Source: Roseibium sediminicola
Lineage (GTDB): Bacteria > Pseudomonadota > Alphaproteobacteria > Rhizobiales > Stappiaceae
Length of the DNA: 64,000 bases
Direction: 5' to 3'
Assembly: GCF_023156505.1 (NCBI RefSeq)
Contig: NZ_JALNMJ010000003.1
Coordinates: 124,001-188,000 of the forward strand
Shown: piece by piece, positions 25,430 through 34,512 of the stretch
Layout: every line of letters starts with the position of its first letter
How positions within the stretch are numbered: the first letter of the stretch is position 1
Translations under genes and position numbers: made by a program
The notes under the pieces: model-generated
Databases searched by the model: none
Seen by the model: only the letters and a program-made list of their open reading frames with translations
Told to the model about the DNA's origin: nothing

Positions 25430-27171
25430 CAATGAGAATCCTTCGGCACGGCGGAGCCGCGACAGCCTTTCAGGAAGTCGAAATCGGCACCGGTATCGGC
25501 GCCCTGGACGTGATCGTGGAACAGGCGGGCATAGCCGCTCTCCGGGACGTGGTGGTTCGGAGACCAGGCCGCAAGCCGCTCGATCAGTTCTTCTTCGGAA
25601 ATGTCGAGATGGATTTTCCGGTTCGGCACATCCAGTTCGATCATGTCACCGGTTTTCACCACCGCGAGCGGGCCACCGGCGGCAGCTTCCGGGGTGGTGT
25701 GCAGCACGACGGTGCCATAGGCCGTGCCGGACATGCGCGCATCGGAAATGCGCACCATGTCGGTGATGCCCTTTTTCAAAACTTTCGGCGGCAGACCCAT
25801 GTTGCCGACCTCGGACATGCCCGGATAGCCCTTGGGTCCGCAATTCTTCAGGACCATCACGCAGGTCTCGTCGATGTCGAGCGCGTCGTCGTTGATCTTC
25901 GCCTTGTAGTCGTCAATGTCCTCGAAAACGACCGCGCGGCCCCGGTGCTGAAGCAGGTGCGGCGAGGCGGCGGAGGGCTTCAGCACTGCACCACTCGGCG
26001 CCAGATTGCCCTTCAGCACCGCGATGCCGCCCTGTTGGGTCAAGGCTTCCTCGACCGGCAGGATGACATCCTCGTTCCAGTTCTTCGCATCCTTGACCTG
26101 GTCCCAGATCGCCTCGCCGGCCACCGTGATCGCGTCCTTGTGGAGCATGCCGGCTTCGCCGAGCCGTTTGATCACCACCGGCAGGCCACCGGCATAGAAG
26201 AACTCTTCCATCAGATATTTGCCCGACGGCATCAGATTGACGACGGTCGGAATGTCCCGGCCGAGCCTGTCCCAGTCGTCCAGGGTGAGGTCGATGCCGA
26301 CGCGGCCGGCAATCGCAAGCAGATGAATGACCGCGTTGGTCGAGCCGCCGATGGCGCCGTTGGTGCGGATGGCATTCTCGAAGGCTTTTCGTGTCAGGAT
26401 ATCGGACGGCTTCAGGTCGTCCTTGACCATCTGCACGATCCGACGGCCCGACAGATGCGCCATCACCCGGCGGCGGCTGTCGACTGCGGGAATGGCGGCG
26501 TTGCCGGAGAGCGCCATGCCAAGTGCCTCGGCCATGGAGGCCATGGTGGAGGCCGTGCCCATGGTGTTGCAGGTGCCGGGCGACCGGCTCATGGCGGCTT
26601 CCGCTTCCAAAAACTCTTCTTGTGTCATCTCGCCGGCCTTCACGGCTTCGGAGAATTTCCAGAGATGGGTGCCCGAACCGACCCGCTCGCCTTGGAACCA
26701 GCCGTTGAGCATCGGCCCTCCGGTGACCACGATCGCCGGAAGATCGACGGAGGCCGCGCCCATGATCAGGGACGGCGTGGTCTTGTCGCAGCCGACCAGA
26801 AGGACAACACCGTCCAGCGGCGTCGCGCGGATCGCTTCTTCCACATCCATCGAGGCCAGATTTCGGTACATCATCGCCGTGGGTCTGAGCGTGCTCTCAC
26901 CGGTCGAAAACACCGGAAACTCGACGGGAAAGCCGCCGGCCTCGTAGATGCCGTGCTTGACCCGTTCGGCGAGATCGCGGAGATGGCCGTTACAGGGAGT
27001 GAGCTGGGACCAGGTGTTGCAGATGCCGATCACCGGGCGGCCGTCGAAAAGGTCATCCGGCAGGCCCTGGTTCTTCATCCAGCTGCGATGATAGATGTGG
27101 TCGCGGCTGGTGCCGCCGAACCATTCGGCCGAGCGCAATCTGCGCGGCCATTTTGCCGGTTTGAACGTCAT
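25429..27171 (-). CDS. IlvD/Edd-family sugar-acid dehydratase (L-arabinonate type)
   Basis: Dehydrates L-arabinonate to 2-keto-3-deoxy-L-arabinonate, probably also galactonate-like acids. The protein has 580 residues. It has the Fe-S and Mg ligand motifs of the family: GICNTWSQLTPCN, LLVGCDKTTPSL and SPGTCNTMGTASTM, and the C-terminal SGTAYGTVVLHTTPEAA. The N-terminus RSAEWFGGTSRDHIYHRSWM marks the pentonate/hexonate dehydratase branch, not biosynthetic IlvD. It overlaps the dehydrogenase gene and begins 3 bases after gguC. Confidence 0.9.
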   Translation of the reverse strand: MTFKPAKWPRRLRSAEWFGGTSRDHIYHRSWMKNQGLPDDLFDGRPVIGICNTWSQLTPCNGHLRDLAERVKHGIYEAGGFPVEFPVFSTGESTLRPTAMMYRNLASMDVEEAIRATPLDGVVLLVGCDKTTPSLIMGAASVDLPAIVVTGGPMLNGWFQGERVGSGTHLWKFSEAVKAGEMTQEEFLEAEAAMSRSPGTCNTMGTASTMASMAEALGMALSGNAAIPAVDSRRRVMAHLSGRRIVQMVKDDLKPSDILTRKAFENAIRTNGAIGGSTNAVIHLLAIAGRVGIDLTLDDWDRLGRDIPTVVNLMPSGKYLMEEFFYAGGLPVVIKRLGEAGMLHKDAITVAGEAIWDQVKDAKNWNEDVILPVEEALTQQGGIAVLKGNLAPSGAVLKPSAASPHLLQHRGRAVVFEDIDDYKAKINDDALDIDETCVMVLKNCGPKGYPGMSEVGNMGLPPKVLKKGITDMVRISDARMSGTAYGTVVLHTTPEAAAGGPLAVVKTGDMIELDVPNRKIHLDISEEELIERLAAWSPNHHVPESGYARLFHDHVQGADTGADFDFLKGCRGSAVPKDSH

Positions 27172-27174
27172 GAC

Positions 27175-28170
27175 TTAAAGCACTTTCACTTGAACGGCGG
27201 CATCTTCCGACGGCCGGAACACAAGCCGGTTTTTCAAGGGAACGCCGAAGCCCGGCGCGGAAATCTCGACCTCGTCGCCCTCCTGGCAGGAAATGCCGTC
27301 GGCAAAGGAGAGGGTCGCCGTTCCGAACATGTGCACATGGACATCGCCCGGCTGGCGGAAGACGCCGTATTTGAAATGGTGGTGTTCCAGATTGGCGAGC
27401 GTGTGCGACATGTTCGCTTCGCCGGACAGGAACGGTTTTTCCCAGAGCAGCGAGCCGCCCCGGTAGATCCGGCTGGTGCCCTGGACGCTTTCCGGCAGCT
27501 CACCGACAAGCAGCTCCGGCCCGAAAGAGGCGGGGCGCAATTTGGAGTGGGCCAGATAGAGATAGTTCTGCCGTTCCATGACGTGGTCGGAAAATTCGTT
27601 CGCAAGCGCGAAACCAACCCGGAACGGCGAGCCGTCCCTGGCAATCACATAGACGCCCGCAATCTCCGGTTCCTCGCCGCCATCGTTGCAAAAACCAGGG
27701 CTGACAAGGTCGCCGCCGGGGGCGACCGCGCAGGCGCCGTTACCCTTGTAGAACCATTCGGGTTGCACACCGACATGGCCGGGGGCGGGGCGTCCGTTTT
27801 CCAGTCCCATATGGAACATCTTCATGCTGTCTGTGACGTTTGCATCGTCGTTCTTCGACTTGGCATGCATGGCATCGCGGGTCGCGGCGGAGCCGAGATG
27901 GGTCAGGCCGGTGCCGGTCAGATGCAGATGCGCCCCGTCCGGATGGGTGATCGGCAGCAGCAGGCGGCCTTCGGCAGCAAGCTGTTCAAGATCGACGGCA
28001 GGGCCGAGGTCGTAGCCGCGGATGCAGTCGGCCAGGCTGATGCCTTTTTCGATGGCTTCCTGGACGAGGGCGTAGGTCGATGGAGCCCCTTTCAGGATAC
28101 AGGCTTCGCTGCCGTTTCGAACGACGACCGCCTGGTTGCCGGCATCGTCGCGGATCTGGGAAATCAACAT
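27175..28170 (-). CDS. gguC: GguC / AraD1 family protein (FAH fold)
   Basis: The protein has 331 residues and is related to fumarylacetoacetate hydrolases, and it is encoded next to gguAB as in Agrobacterium. Visible segments are LPITHPDGAHLHLTGTGLTH, KMFHMGLENGRPAPG, the metal-site-like GGEEPEIAGVYVIARDG and GFALANEFSDHVMERQNY. The family has been called AraD1 and linked to L-arabinose catabolism. No DapA-type 2-keto-3-deoxy-L-arabinonate dehydratase is present in this operon, so GguC is the natural candidate for that step, though this is inference. It is tightly packed between gguB and the dehydratase gene. Confidence 0.88.
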   Translation of the reverse strand: MLISQIRDDAGNQAVVVRNGSEACILKGAPSTYALVQEAIEKGISLADCIRGYDLGPAVDLEQLAAEGRLLLPITHPDGAHLHLTGTGLTHLGSAATRDAMHAKSKNDDANVTDSMKMFHMGLENGRPAPGHVGVQPEWFYKGNGACAVAPGGDLVSPGFCNDGGEEPEIAGVYVIARDGSPFRVGFALANEFSDHVMERQNYLYLAHSKLRPASFGPELLVGELPESVQGTSRIYRGGSLLWEKPFLSGEANMSHTLANLEHHHFKYGVFRQPGDVHVHMFGTATLSFADGISCQEGDEVEISAPGFGVPLKNRLVFRPSEDAAVQVKVL

Positions 28171-28174
28171 GGCG

Positions 28175-29419
28175 CTATCCCTGCTTGTTCTTGTTGTAGA
28201 CGTCGAAGATGACGGCGGCGAGCAGGACCAGGCCCTTGATCATCTGCTGGTAGTCGATGCCGATGCCCATGATCGACATGCCGTTGTTGAGCACGCCCAT
28301 CAGGAAGGCGCCGACCACTGCGCCGATGATGGTGCCGACCCCGCCGGACATGGAGGCGCCGCCGATGAACACCGCCGCGATCACGTCGAGCTCCAGCGCG
28401 AAACCAGCTTTCGGGGTTGCCGTGTTGAGGCGGGCGGCAAAGACCAGGCCCGCCGCGGCGGCCAGCACGCCCATGTTGGTGAAGGCGAGGAAGGTCAGCC
28501 GCTCGGTCTTGATGCCGGAGAGCTTGGCGGCCTTCTGGTTGCCGCCAAGGGCATAGATCCGCCGGCCGACCGTGGTCGTTTCGGTGATGAAGGCATAGAT
28601 GACCGTCAGGACGCCCATGGTGATCAGCACGTTCGGCAGCCCGCGGAACAGGGACAGCTTGAACATGACGAAGATCAGCGCGGCGGCAATGATCACGTTG
28701 CGGGCGACGAAGAAGCTCCTCGGCTCGTCCTCGATACCGTAGGCCTTGTTCTGGGCGCGCTGGCGCAGGCCGATCCAGACCACCAGGGCAGCGGCGGCGA
28801 GGCCGGTGCCGAGCGCCAGGACGTTGACCTTGCGCGCATCGAAGATCTCCGCCAGTGCCGCGCCGAGGCCGGCCGGGAAGATGTCCGGTACAAAGCCGGT
28901 GGCCAGCACCTGGAATTCCTTCGGGAACGGGCCGACGGACTGGCCCTCGAGCAACCACAGCGACAGACCGCGGAAGACCAGCATGCCCGCCAGGGTCACG
29001 ATGAAGGAGGGGATCTTCCAATAGGCGACCCAATAGCCCTGGGCCGCGCCGATCACGCCGCCGATCACGAGGCAGCTGATGATGGTCACCAGGACGGGCA
29101 TGTCGTGATTGACGATCATCACCGCGGCGAGCGCGCCGATGAAGCCCATCACCGAGCCGACCGAGAGGTCGATATTGCCCGACACGATGACGATCAGCAT
29201 GCCGAGCGCCATGATGACGATATAGGAGTTCTGCAGCAGCAGATTGGTGACGTTCACCGCCCGCAGCAGAGTGCCGTCGGTGACGATCTGAAAGAAGGCC
29301 ATCACCGCGATCAGTGCGAAGAGAAGGCCGTATTGGCGCAGGTGCGAGGAAAGATACTCGCCAATGCTCTTGGTCTTAACGACCGGAGCCACATTGCTAT
29401 CGCTTTCTGCCAGTTCCAT
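28175..29419 (-). CDS. gguB: Multiple-sugar ABC transporter permease GguB
   Basis: This is an inner-membrane permease of 414 residues from ATG 29419; the frame extends further, but into GguA coding sequence. It is longer than RbsC because it carries about 100 additional residues with extra spans, as in XylH/GguB permeases. The family motif IVIVSGNIDLSVGSVMGFIG and the late GGASMSGGVGTIIGAVVGAF are present. It forms the channel with itself, since only one permease gene is found. It lies 13 bases after gguA. Confidence 0.93.
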   Translation of the reverse strand: MELAESDSNVAPVVKTKSIGEYLSSHLRQYGLLFALIAVMAFFQIVTDGTLLRAVNVTNLLLQNSYIVIMALGMLIVIVSGNIDLSVGSVMGFIGALAAVMIVNHDMPVLVTIISCLVIGGVIGAAQGYWVAYWKIPSFIVTLAGMLVFRGLSLWLLEGQSVGPFPKEFQVLATGFVPDIFPAGLGAALAEIFDARKVNVLALGTGLAAAALVVWIGLRQRAQNKAYGIEDEPRSFFVARNVIIAAALIFVMFKLSLFRGLPNVLITMGVLTVIYAFITETTTVGRRIYALGGNQKAAKLSGIKTERLTFLAFTNMGVLAAAAGLVFAARLNTATPKAGFALELDVIAAVFIGGASMSGGVGTIIGAVVGAFLMGVLNNGMSIMGIGIDYQQMIKGLVLLAAVIFDVYNKNKQG

Positions 29420-29432
29420 CGGTCTCGCTCTT

Positions 29433-30947
29433 TCACTCGTTGACAATGAGCGACATGATGCGCTCCTGGCTCGCGTCGGCGGCGTTGAGTTCGCCGACAA
29501 GCGCGCCTTCGTTCATGACGTAGATCCGGTCGCACATGCCGAGCAGTTCCGGCATTTCAGACGAGATCATGACCACCGCTTTGCCCTGGGCCGCGAGGTC
29601 GTTGATGATGGTGTAGATTTCATATTTGGCGCCGACATCGATGCCGCGGGTCGGCTCGTCGAGGATCAGGACTTCCGGCGCGGTGAAGAGCCATTTGGCC
29701 AGAACCACCTTCTGCTGGTTGCCGCCCGACAGGTTGACCGTCTTCTGGAACACCGACGGGGTACGGATCGCCAGCGCCTCGCGGTAGCGTTCGGCGACCT
29801 TGGTCTCTTCGTTGCGCTTCAGAATGGATCCTGCCGAAACGCCTTCGAGATTGGCCAGCGTGGTGTTGAACCGGATGGTCTCGTCGAGCACCAGGCCGAG
29901 CGCCTTGCGGTCCTCGGTGACATAGGAAATGCCGGCATCGATGGCCCGGTCGACCGAGCTGACATCGACCGGCTGGCCCTTCAGCTTCACGGACCCGGAA
30001 ATGTTGCGGCCATAGGAACGGCCGAAGATCGACATGGCGAGCTCGGTCCGCCCGGAGCCCATCAGCCCGGCAATGCCGACGACCTCGCCGGCGCGGACAT
30101 TGAACGAAGCATTCTTGATGACTTTCCGCTCGGCATGTTCCGGGTGCCAGACGTTCCAGCCCTCGACCTCCATCAGGATATCGCCGGGGGTGCGGCTGTG
30201 TTCCGGAAACCGGTGGGTCATGTCCCGGCCGACCATGTCGCGCACGATATCGTCTTCGCTCAGACCCGCCCTGGCATCAAGCTTGGAAACCGTCATGCCG
30301 TCCCGGATCACGGTGACGCTGTCGGCGACGTAACGGACTTCGTTCAGCTTGTGCGAGATGATGATGCTGGTGACGCCCTGTGCCTTCAGCTCCAGCATCA
30401 GGTCGAGCAGTTTCCTGCTGTCGTTCTCCTGGAGCGCGGCGGTCGGCTCGTCCAGGATCAGAAGCTTGACGTCCTTGGACAGCGCCTTGGCGATTTCCAC
30501 CAGCTGCTGCTTGCCGACGCCGATATTGTCGACCTTGGTGGTCGGCGCTTCCACCAGCCCGACCTTGGCCAGAAGCTCTTCGGTGCGCTTGTTGGTTTCG
30601 CGCCAGTCGATCATACCCTTGCGGGCGCATTCGTTGCCCAGGAAGATGTTCTCTGCGATGGACAGCTGCGGCACCAGCGCCAGTTCCTGGTGGATGATGA
30701 TGATGCCCTTGCGTTCGCTGTCCGAGATTCCTGAGAACCGGGCCGGCGCGCCGTCATAGACGATCTCGCCGTCATACTGGCCGTGCGGGTAGACGCCTGA
30801 CAGAACCTTCATCAGCGTGGACTTGCCGGCACCGTTCTCGCCGACGACGGCGTGGATCTCGCCTTCTTGGACGTCCAGATTGACCTGGTTCAGCGCCTTC
30901 ACGCCGGGAAAGGTCTTGCTAATGTTCTGCATGGAAAGGAGTGCCAT
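29433..30947 (-). CDS. gguA: Multiple-sugar ABC transporter ATP-binding protein GguA
   Basis: This is a double-domain sugar ABC ATPase of 504 residues. The start at ATG 30947 ([20 protein letters not shown]) fits the family length; an upstream start at 30989 would add an arginine-rich leader lying in the intergenic hairpin. The first Walker A is GENGAGKST and the second half carries the signature [14 protein letters not shown] and [15 protein letters not shown]. It follows chvE with an 84-base gap that contains a terminator-like hairpin, so it is probably expressed at a lower level than the binding protein. Confidence 0.94.
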   Translation of the reverse strand: MALLSMQNISKTFPGVKALNQVNLDVQEGEIHAVVGENGAGKSTLMKVLSGVYPHGQYDGEIVYDGAPARFSGISDSERKGIIIIHQELALVPQLSIAENIFLGNECARKGMIDWRETNKRTEELLAKVGLVEAPTTKVDNIGVGKQQLVEIAKALSKDVKLLILDEPTAALQENDSRKLLDLMLELKAQGVTSIIISHKLNEVRYVADSVTVIRDGMTVSKLDARAGLSEDDIVRDMVGRDMTHRFPEHSRTPGDILMEVEGWNVWHPEHAERKVIKNASFNVRAGEVVGIAGLMGSGRTELAMSIFGRSYGRNISGSVKLKGQPVDVSSVDRAIDAGISYVTEDRKALGLVLDETIRFNTTLANLEGVSAGSILKRNEETKVAERYREALAIRTPSVFQKTVNLSGGNQQKVVLAKWLFTAPEVLILDEPTRGIDVGAKYEIYTIINDLAAQGKAVVMISSEMPELLGMCDRIYVMNEGALVGELNAADASQERIMSLIVNE

Positions 30948-30967
30948 CGACCCCGTTCTCCGAGTTC

Positions 30968-31009
30968 GGAAGGAAAGACCCGCCCGCAAGTTTAACGCCT
31001 ACGGGCGGG
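30968..31009 (-). terminator. Attenuator-like hairpin between chvE and gguA
   Basis: Read on the minus strand, CCCGCCCG (31009-31002) pairs with CGGGCGGG (30986-30979) across a 15-base loop and is followed by the T-rich gtctttccttcc. It lies in the 84-base gap after chvE. It could act as a partial terminator that lets some transcripts continue into gguAB. Confidence 0.65.
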
Positions 31010-31031
31010 AAGTCTGCTTGGGAGAATTTTC

Positions 31032-32111
31032 TTATTTGACCTGGTCAGCCGTGTAGTAGCCGCTGCCGATCAGGATATCTTCCCAATTGCTTGAGTCGAC
31101 CGCGACCGGCTCCAGCAGGTAGGACGGCACCACCTTGACGCCATTGTCATAGGTCTTGGTGTCGTTGATTTCCGGCTCGCCGCCTTCCAGCAGGGCATTG
31201 ACCATGCCGACGGTGACACGGGCCAGTTCACGGGTGTCCTTGAAGACGGTGGAGTACTGCTCACCCGCGAGGATGGACTTCACGGAAGGAACTTCGGCGT
31301 CCTGACCTGTGACGATCGGCATTTTCTGGTCGCCGGAGCCGTAGCCGACACCTTTCAGGGACGACAGGATGCCGATGGACAGGCCGTCATAGGGGCTGAG
31401 CGCGCCATGGAGGGTCTTGTCGGTGTAGTGGGCGGACAGAAGGTTGTCCATGCGGGCCTGGGCGACAGCGCCGTCCCAGCGCAGGGTGCCGACCGTGTCC
31501 ATGCCCATCTGGCCGGACTGGATGACGACGGTGCCGTCATCGATCAGCGGCTGCAAGACGGACATGGCGCCGTCATAGAAGAAATAGGCGTTGTTGTCGT
31601 CCGGGGATCCGCCAAACAATTCAACATTGTACGGGCCGTCGCCGAAGCGCTCTTTCAGGCCGCTTACCAGCGAGGTCGCCTGCTGTACGCCGACCTTGAA
31701 GTTGTCGAAGGTGGCGTAATAGTCGACATCGCCGCTGTCGCGGATCAGGCGGTCATAGGCAATGACCTTGATGCCGGAGGCGGCCGCGTTTTCCAGCGCG
31801 TTGGAAAGCGTGGTGCCGTCGATGGCGGCGATCACGAGGACGTCGACGCCCTTGGTGATCATGTTCTCGATCTGCGCCAGCTGGTTCGGAATATCGTCTT
31901 CAGCGTATTGCAGGTCGGTGGCGTAGCCGGCTTCGGTGAACTGCTCGACCATCGAGTTGCCGTCGGAAATCCAGCGGGCCGAGGATTTGGTCGGCATGGC
32001 AATGCCGATGGTGCCCTTGTCCTGGGCCATGGCTGCGCCGGAAAGCGCGACGCCGGACATGAGGGTTGCTGCTGCCGCGACCGCGACCAGCGCCTTGGAA
32101 ACAAGTTTCAT
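31032..32111 (-). CDS. chvE: Multiple-sugar binding protein ChvE
   Basis: This is a periplasmic binding protein of 359 residues with a signal peptide (about 1-29, ending GAAMAQD). The mature part starts [20 protein letters not shown] and continues with [15 protein letters not shown]-like segments, the hallmark of ChvE/GguA-linked binding proteins. The family binds aldoses such as galactose, arabinose, glucose and xylose; in Agrobacterium ChvE also signals to VirA, for which nothing here gives evidence. It is the first gene of the operon, with divergent gbpR upstream. Confidence 0.95.
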   Translation of the reverse strand: MKLVSKALVAVAAAATLMSGVALSGAAMAQDKGTIGIAMPTKSSARWISDGNSMVEQFTEAGYATDLQYAEDDIPNQLAQIENMITKGVDVLVIAAIDGTTLSNALENAAASGIKVIAYDRLIRDSGDVDYYATFDNFKVGVQQATSLVSGLKERFGDGPYNVELFGGSPDDNNAYFFYDGAMSVLQPLIDDGTVVIQSGQMGMDTVGTLRWDGAVAQARMDNLLSAHYTDKTLHGALSPYDGLSIGILSSLKGVGYGSGDQKMPIVTGQDAEVPSVKSILAGEQYSTVFKDTRELARVTVGMVNALLEGGEPEINDTKTYDNGVKVVPSYLLEPVAVDSSNWEDILIGSGYYTADQVK

Positions 32112-32231
32112 TTCGTCCTCCCAGACCGGTTCCCCACCGGCCTCAAGTCAATCTCAGGCATGCATGGGTGATGCCGGGTCTAAATGGGAGAAAATCAACA
32201 TGACCGTCAAATTATTATTCATTATTGTTGA

Positions 32232-32247
32232 ATACCAAAAATGGTAT
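32232..32247. promoter_or_regulatory. Palindrome in the chvE-gbpR divergent promoter
   Basis: ATACCA-AAAA-TGGTAT is a perfect 6+4+6 palindrome. It contains the LysR-type T-N11-A spacing and lies 23 bases before the gbpR start, in an AT-rich 158 bp gap with chvE. It is the likely GbpR binding site controlling both genes. Confidence 0.6.
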
Positions 32248-32269
32248 GTGATTTGAGGTTGAGACGTTC

Positions 32270-33226
32270 ATGAGCCTGGATCTGCTGCGACGCGGCCTGA
32301 AGATTTCCCATCTGCGCCTGCTGGCTGAACTGGCCGGTCATTCACGGCTGACCGACGCCGCTCAGGTACTCGGCATCACCCAGCCGGCCGCCTCGCGCCT
32401 GATCGCCGAAATCGAGCGGATCACCGGGGCGGAGATCTATTTTCGCAGCGGCCGGGGCATCGAGCTGACCGATGTCGGCCGCAAACTGGCTGAAAGATGC
32501 GTGCGCATCCTACAGGAATTCGCCGATGCCGGCCGGGATATCGAGCAGCACCAGGCGGGCCAGAGCGGTCATGTCAGCATCGGCTCGGTGACTGGACCGG
32601 CCATCGAATATGTGCTGCCGGCGCTGCGCCAGATCCGCATTCACAGCCCGGAAATCTCGATTTCCGTGGAGGTCGGGCCAAGCAACTCACTGGCGATGAT
32701 GCTGGAGGATGGTCGGCTGGACTTCTCGATCAGCCGGGTACCTGTTGACGAGGATCCCGCCCTCTTTGAGGAAAAGCCGCTGTTGCGCGAACCCGCCGTG
32801 ATGATCGCGCGGATCGGCCATCCGCTGACAAGGCACGAGACGCCTTTGGCCGCGGATGCCTTTCTGCCTTATGACTGGGTGTTGCCGCCGGTCGGCGCAC
32901 CGATCCGGCAAACGGTGGAACAGGCGCTCCGGGACGCCGGCCTGTCCTTGCCCGGGCGCGTGCTGACCACCTCTTCCTTCCTGTTCACGCTGGCGACCAT
33001 CCAGCAGACCAATGCGGTCGCACCGGTCGCGAGATCTGTGGCCAACAGCTTTGCCAACCGGCCGGATGGCGCGCCCGGCAGCATTGCGGTTCTGGAAAGC
33101 CGCTTGCCGCTGTCGGTGGAGACTTATTCCTTCCTGACGCGTAAGGGGCAGGTGCTGACTCCGGTGGCGCAGGTCGTGGCGCAGGAAGTTCTGAGGGTCA
33201 TCACCGGTCATGCAAGTCTGGGGTAA
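32270..33226 (+). CDS. gbpR: LysR-family regulator GbpR
   Basis: This cytoplasmic regulator has 318 residues. The N-terminal winged helix-turn-helix (LTDAAQVLGITQPAASRLIA followed by EIERITG) occupies about residues 22-80, followed by a two-lobed ligand domain (HVSIGSVTGPAIEYVLPALR). Position and family match GbpR, which controls chvE in response to galactose and arabinose in Agrobacterium. It is divergent from chvE across a perfect palindrome. Its stop lies close to the convergent lactonase gene. Confidence 0.88.
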   Translation: MSLDLLRRGLKISHLRLLAELAGHSRLTDAAQVLGITQPAASRLIAEIERITGAEIYFRSGRGIELTDVGRKLAERCVRILQEFADAGRDIEQHQAGQSGHVSIGSVTGPAIEYVLPALRQIRIHSPEISISVEVGPSNSLAMMLEDGRLDFSISRVPVDEDPALFEEKPLLREPAVMIARIGHPLTRHETPLAADAFLPYDWVLPPVGAPIRQTVEQALRDAGLSLPGRVLTTSSFLFTLATIQQTNAVAPVARSVANSFANRPDGAPGSIAVLESRLPLSVETYSFLTRKGQVLTPVAQVVAQEVLRVITGHASLG

Positions 33227-33247
33227 TGCTGCAAGCTGGTGGAGGCC

Positions 33248-34084
33248 TCAGCTATTGCGCGCCCGCAGGTAGACCCGCTCGGCATTGCCTCCAAGAACGG
33301 CCTGCTTTTCATCCTCTGAGAGATCCTGCAGCAGCTCGCCCGTGAGCTGAACCCAGTCTTCGTAGGAACAGGCAAGCGTGCAGACCGGCCAGTCGGAGCC
33401 CCAGATCAGTCGGTCCGGGCCAAATATGTCCAGGAGGTAATCAACATGTGGACGCAAGGTGTCGACAGTCCATTTGGCTCCTGCCTCCGTCACAAGACCA
33501 GAGAGCTTGCAGTAGACCGACGGACGTTCCGCGATGAAGTACATATCCTCTGCCCAGGCGGAGACATTGCCGCCGGCGATATCGGGCTTGGAGCCGTGGT
33601 CGATAACTATCCGCAAGCGCGGGTGCCTGTCTGTAAGCCACAGCAGGTTTCTCAGATGCTGCGGCAGCGTGAGGGCGTCGAAGACAAGATCGTGCGCGAC
33701 AAGCGCGCTGTAGGCCGGGGTCAGACTGCCCTTCAGCATCCAGTCGGGATCGTCAATGTCCTGGATCATCGGCCGAAGACCGACAAGCTTTGGATCGGCC
33801 GCAAGCTCCGCGATCTGGTCCGGAGCATCGCTTGCCTCGAAATCCACCCAGCCGACCACACCCTTGATGAACGCGTTCTGCCGCGCAAGGCCCAGCATGA
33901 AGCGGGTTTCGGCGACGGTCGGTGCTGCCTGGATCAGGATGGTGCCTTCAATTCCGAAGCGAGTTAGGTAAGGCGTCAGGTCGCCCGGTCCGAAATCCCG
34001 GTAGATCGGTTTAAAATCCGGTGTCAGCCAGCCATAGTCGCCGCGCGCGAGCTGCCAGAAATGCTGATGGGCGTCCAGTCTCAT
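33248..34084 (-). CDS. L-fuconolactone hydrolase (amidohydrolase family)
   Basis: Opens L-fuconolactone (or rhamnonolactone) to the acid. The protein has 278 residues from ATG 34084; an open upstream extension is antisense-like and arginine-rich and is rejected. It begins with the metal motif MRLDAHQHFWQL and continues as a TIM barrel with VIDHGSKPDI and IWGSDWPVCTL, the COG3618 lactonase signature. It overlaps fucU by 4 bases (ATGA). It is the fourth gene of the minus-strand half of the fucose locus. Confidence 0.9.
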   Translation of the reverse strand: MRLDAHQHFWQLARGDYGWLTPDFKPIYRDFGPGDLTPYLTRFGIEGTILIQAAPTVAETRFMLGLARQNAFIKGVVGWVDFEASDAPDQIAELAADPKLVGLRPMIQDIDDPDWMLKGSLTPAYSALVAHDLVFDALTLPQHLRNLLWLTDRHPRLRIVIDHGSKPDIAGGNVSAWAEDMYFIAERPSVYCKLSGLVTEAGAKWTVDTLRPHVDYLLDIFGPDRLIWGSDWPVCTLACSYEDWVQLTGELLQDLSEDEKQAVLGGNAERVYLRARNS

Positions 34085-34512
34085 GGCGCGATGATGCCTT
34101 TGGTCAGGATGATGTTGCCGTAAATTCGTTGCTCTCCGGTCTGGACGACCGCGAAGGCGGACGAGGCTTCCTCGTAAAAGGCGTGCCGTTCGAGCGTTGA
34201 AATCTGTGCCGGATTGTCGGCGGTCTCGTCGATGAGGGTCTGGAACTCGGCGACAATGTCCGGAACGGCGTCCGGATCGCCGACGACCTGCATGGTCTGC
34301 GCCGGGGCGGCGACAAATGTGTCGAGCGGCATCACCTGAAGGATGGCCGCGAGCACATCGGTGGCGGTGATTCCGTCCAGGCGGATACACTCCGGACCGC
34401 TGCTTTCGGCCGGATAATTGGCATCGGCGATGACGATCCGGTCGCCATGGCCCATGGCCCTCAAGGCATAGAGCAGGGCAGGGCTCAGGATCTGGGGCAG
34501 ATTACGCAGCAT
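34081..34512 (-). CDS. fucU: L-fucose mutarotase
   Basis: Equilibrates fucose anomers for the dehydrogenase. The protein has 143 residues of the RbsD/FucU family, from ATG 34512 (MLRNLPQILSPALLYALRAM). The catalytic histidine is at residue 22 (GHGDRIVIADANYP), and the C-terminal RIYGNIILTKG carries the conserved Tyr and Asn. It is distinct in sequence from the RbsD gene at 57758. It overlaps the aldo/keto reductase gene by 11 bases and the lactonase by 4 bases. Confidence 0.92.
   Translation of the reverse strand: MLRNLPQILSPALLYALRAMGHGDRIVIADANYPAESSGPECIRLDGITATDVLAAILQVMPLDTFVAAPAQTMQVVGDPDAVPDIVAEFQTLIDETADNPAQISTLERHAFYEEASSAFAVVQTGEQRIYGNIILTKGIIAP

Noticed and set aside
25366-28212. 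A 948-residue plus-strand frame
   Set aside because: It runs antisense to gguC, the dehydratase and the sugar dehydrogenase, all with clear family motifs. High GC at third codon positions leaves antisense frames open.
31032-32111. Virulence signalling role of ChvE
   Set aside because: No vir-type sensor or T-DNA genes are seen; the surrounding genes support sugar uptake only.
34085-34390. N-terminal extension of the lactonase
   Set aside because: Arginine-rich and antisense-like; it overlaps fucU in another frame, and the family starts at MRLDAHQHF.
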